Positions 6,494 to 7,919 of a stretch of DNA of 7,919 bases are shown one piece after another (the first letter of the stretch is position 1; every line of letters starts with the position of its first letter). The position numbers and the translations under genes were made by a program. Source of the DNA: Alphaproteobacteria bacterium (GTDB lineage Bacteria; Pseudomonadota; Alphaproteobacteria; Micropepsales; Micropepsaceae). Where the stretch lies: the NCBI GenBank assembly GCA_025935155.1, contig JAICVV010000082.1:1-7919 (forward strand), read 5' to 3'. The notes beneath the pieces were generated by a model. The model did not search any database, was not told the origin of the DNA, and saw only the letters and a program-made list of their open reading frames with translations.

Positions 6494-7080
6494 CCGGGCA
6501 CTTCATCGGCCAGCAGGGCGAAAAGCACGTGGTCCTGCCAGTCGCCGTTAATCTGAAGATAGCGGCGGGCAAGTCCTTCCTGCTTGAAACCGGTCTTTAT
6601 CAAAAGGCTTTTCGAGGGGTCGTTCGCCGGCAGACAGGCAGCTTCGATCCGATGCAGCCCCAAAGTATGGAAGATGAAGGGCAGCAGCGCATGAATCGCA
6701 TCCTGCATGTAGCCCCTCCGCGAGAAGCGCTCGCCGATCCAGTAGCCCAGCGCGCAGCATTGGGTGACGCCACGGCGAACATTTGAAAGGGTGCAGCCGC
6801 CGAGCAACGTATTGTCGTCGCGACGAAACACGAAAAAGGCATACGCCGTATCGCTGCGAGTTTCAGACGCATAGCGTTTGAGGCGGCGGCGAAAGGCGCC
6901 TTTGGTGAGCTCGTCGCGCGCCCATTGCGGCTCCCATGGGGAAAGAAACGCCCGGCTTTCGCCACGCAGCTTCGACCACTGCAGATAATCCGCCATCAGC
7001 GGGTAGCGCAAATAGACGCGTTGTCCGCAAATGACAGGCTGCTGGCCTCCGGGGAATGTGAGTCCCCGCATGAAGGCCAT
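6490..7080 (-). CDS. RimJ-like GNAT N-acetyltransferase
   Basis: Acetyl-CoA-dependent N-acetyltransferase of the RimJ/RimL branch; E. coli RimJ acetylates the N-terminus of ribosomal protein S5. Numbered from ATG 7080 (196 residues), the acetyl-CoA pyrophosphate loop is R121-R-G-Y-M125 after the GYWIGERF strand, followed by LHRIEAACLPAN (142-153), the S...KTGF helix (156-164) and a YLQINGDWQDHVLFALL ending that parallels RimJ closely. Single domain, cytoplasmic, normal length. ATG 7080 is preferred because GAAGG lies eight bases upstream and the protein then begins MAFMRG, the sort of start I expect for this family; ATG 7095 (201 residues) would instead overlap the upstream peptidase stop as ATGA. 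Its stop overlaps the TTG start of the phosphodiesterase gene. The true substrate here is unknown. Confidence 0.9.
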   Translation of the reverse strand: MAFMRGLTFPGGQQPVICGQRVYLRYPLMADYLQWSKLRGESRAFLSPWEPQWARDELTKGAFRRRLKRYASETRSDTAYAFFVFRRDDNTLLGGCTLSNVRRGVTQCCALGYWIGERFSRRGYMQDAIHALLPFIFHTLGLHRIEAACLPANDPSKSLLIKTGFKQEGLARRYLQINGDWQDHVLFALLADEVPG

Positions 7081-7088
7081 AGGCCCAG

Positions 7089-7093
7089 CCTTC
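7089..7093 (-). promoter_or_regulatory. Ribosome binding site favouring the 7080 start
   Basis: Minus strand reads GAAGG with eight bases to ATG 7080. ATG 7095 has no comparable site, so this short motif decides between the two acetyltransferase starts. Confidence 0.5.
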
Positions 7094-7919
7094 ATTCCGC
7101 AGCGTGGCGGGCCGCTCCCGCTCCGAACCGCTTGGCGAAACTGTCGTAAGATTCAAGCTTGTTGTGAGGTCCCACGGCAGCGATCGAAGGCCGTATCGCG
7201 TTCATCATGCGCTCTCCGAAGCGGCGCACGGCATTCGTATCCACCGCTTCCAGTTTCGCTGCCAGCTCCTCCACCGGAACGACACGGCCGAAGGTGAATA
7301 GCTGACCAGCAATCTGCTCGGCACGCGTCGCGGGCCGCTCCAGTCCCATCAGCAGGCCCGATTTCATCTGCGCCTTGGCGCGGACGATTTCCTGATCCGT
7401 GGCTGTTTCGGCCAGCCCTGCCATTTCGCCGGCGACCACGGCGGAGATTTCCGCGGCTTCTCCTTCGCCCGTGCCCACATAGATACCCAGCATGCCGCCA
7501 TCGCTGAAAGCCTGCGCGAAGGCATAGATCGAATAACAGAGGCCGCGCTTTTCCCGGGCTTCCTGAAACAGCCGCGAGGACATTCCGCCACCGAGCGCCG
7601 CCGCATACACCTGAGAGACATAGAAGTCAGGATCGGTGCTGGATACACCCGGAAACGCATACGTGACATGGACCTGTTCAAGGTCCTCCGCCACGCGGAC
7701 GTCACCACCTGCATAGCGGGCCCTCTGGGGCGACTCGGCAGTGCCGGACGGGAGGCTCCCAAAATGATCGGACACCAACTCGGCCACGCACGGGTGCTCG
7801 ACCGCGCCGGAGGCGACGAACACCATACTGGAGGCGCGATAGTTCGCGCCCATATAGGTCTGCAGGTTCTCGCGGCTGAAATTCGAGACGGTGTTCTCGT
7901 TACCGAGAATGGGCCACCC
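7092..7919 (-). CDS. M16 zinc peptidase (pitrilysin/MPP-like), 5' end cut by window edge
   Basis: The C-terminal 275 residues of an M16 family protein, related to the mitochondrial processing peptidase beta subunit and bacterial PqqL/YmxG-type peptidases. The fragment opens with GWPILGNENTVSNFSREN and continues NYRASSMVFVASGAVEH, the strand-helix pattern at the end of the M16 N-terminal domain. The second-domain hallmark ALGGGMSSRLFQEAREKRG, followed by LCYSIYAF, sits about fragment residues 109-133. The full family length is about 420 residues, so the HxxEH zinc motif would lie beyond the right edge and catalytic competence cannot be judged. Its stop is 11 bases from the preferred acetyltransferase start (or overlaps the alternative one), so the genes are co-transcribed. 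From memory, threonine synthase often precedes this pair in alphaproteobacteria. Confidence 0.92.
   Translation of the reverse strand, partial: GWPILGNENTVSNFSRENLQTYMGANYRASSMVFVASGAVEHPCVAELVSDHFGSLPSGTAESPQRARYAGGDVRVAEDLEQVHVTYAFPGVSSTDPDFYVSQVYAAALGGGMSSRLFQEAREKRGLCYSIYAFAQAFSDGGMLGIYVGTGEGEAAEISAVVAGEMAGLAETATDQEIVRAKAQMKSGLLMGLERPATRAEQIAGQLFTFGRVVPVEELAAKLEAVDTNAVRRFGERMMNAIRPSIAAVGPHNKLESYDSFAKRFGAGAARHAAE

Noticed and set aside
5111..6556. 481-codon open frame on the plus strand opposite the phosphodiesterase gene
   Set aside because: Composition is extremely Arg/Gly/His-rich with no domain pattern, while the minus strand encodes recognisable membrane, PAS and GGDEF sequence. It is a by-product of GC-rich third positions.

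Overview
The window looks like an ordinary chromosomal stretch of a GC-rich alphaproteobacterium. The evidence is the protein style (a plant-type Prx II-like peroxiredoxin, an alphaproteobacterial RNase HI, an M16 peptidase followed by a RimJ-like acetyltransferase), GC-biased third codon positions and frequent GTG/TTG starts. The order within the class cannot be fixed from this sequence. There are no tRNA or rRNA genes, CRISPR arrays, insertion sequences or phage genes. It is almost entirely coding, with eight genes and only two gaps longer than 100 bases.

Left block, minus strand: a small predicted outer-membrane lipoprotein (1254-1772) runs into arginyl-tRNA synthetase argS (from 1257, cut by the left edge) through a GTGA stop/start overlap. 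Centre: rnhA (RNase HI, plus strand, best start TTG at 1920) leaves a 147-base divergent gap shared with the lipoprotein. It then meets a thiol peroxiredoxin (2357-2839, minus) tail to tail with a 10-base overlap. The peroxiredoxin and the YqgE/AlgH (UPF0301) gene (2963-3553, plus) diverge from a 123-base gap. yqgE in turn meets the next minus-strand operon tail to tail with a 24-base overlap.

Right block, minus strand, read from the right edge: an M16 (pitrilysin/processing-peptidase-like) protein cut by the edge, a RimJ-like GNAT acetyltransferase, and a 987-residue membrane protein with a periplasmic domain, seven further membrane helices, PAS, a degenerate GGDEF and a complete EAL domain. 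These are packed with 0-11 base spacing or 4-base overlaps and almost certainly form one transcript. The last protein is predicted to be a sensor-controlled cyclic-di-GMP phosphodiesterase that has lost cyclase activity.

I see no clearly new defence or mobile system. The points most worth a second look are the phosphodiesterase (seven-helix membrane sensor with GGDSF replacing GGDEF); the rnhA/peroxiredoxin junction, where each gene has a hairpin just past its stop that lies inside the other gene; and a small ORF whose stop overlaps the TTG start of rnhA.
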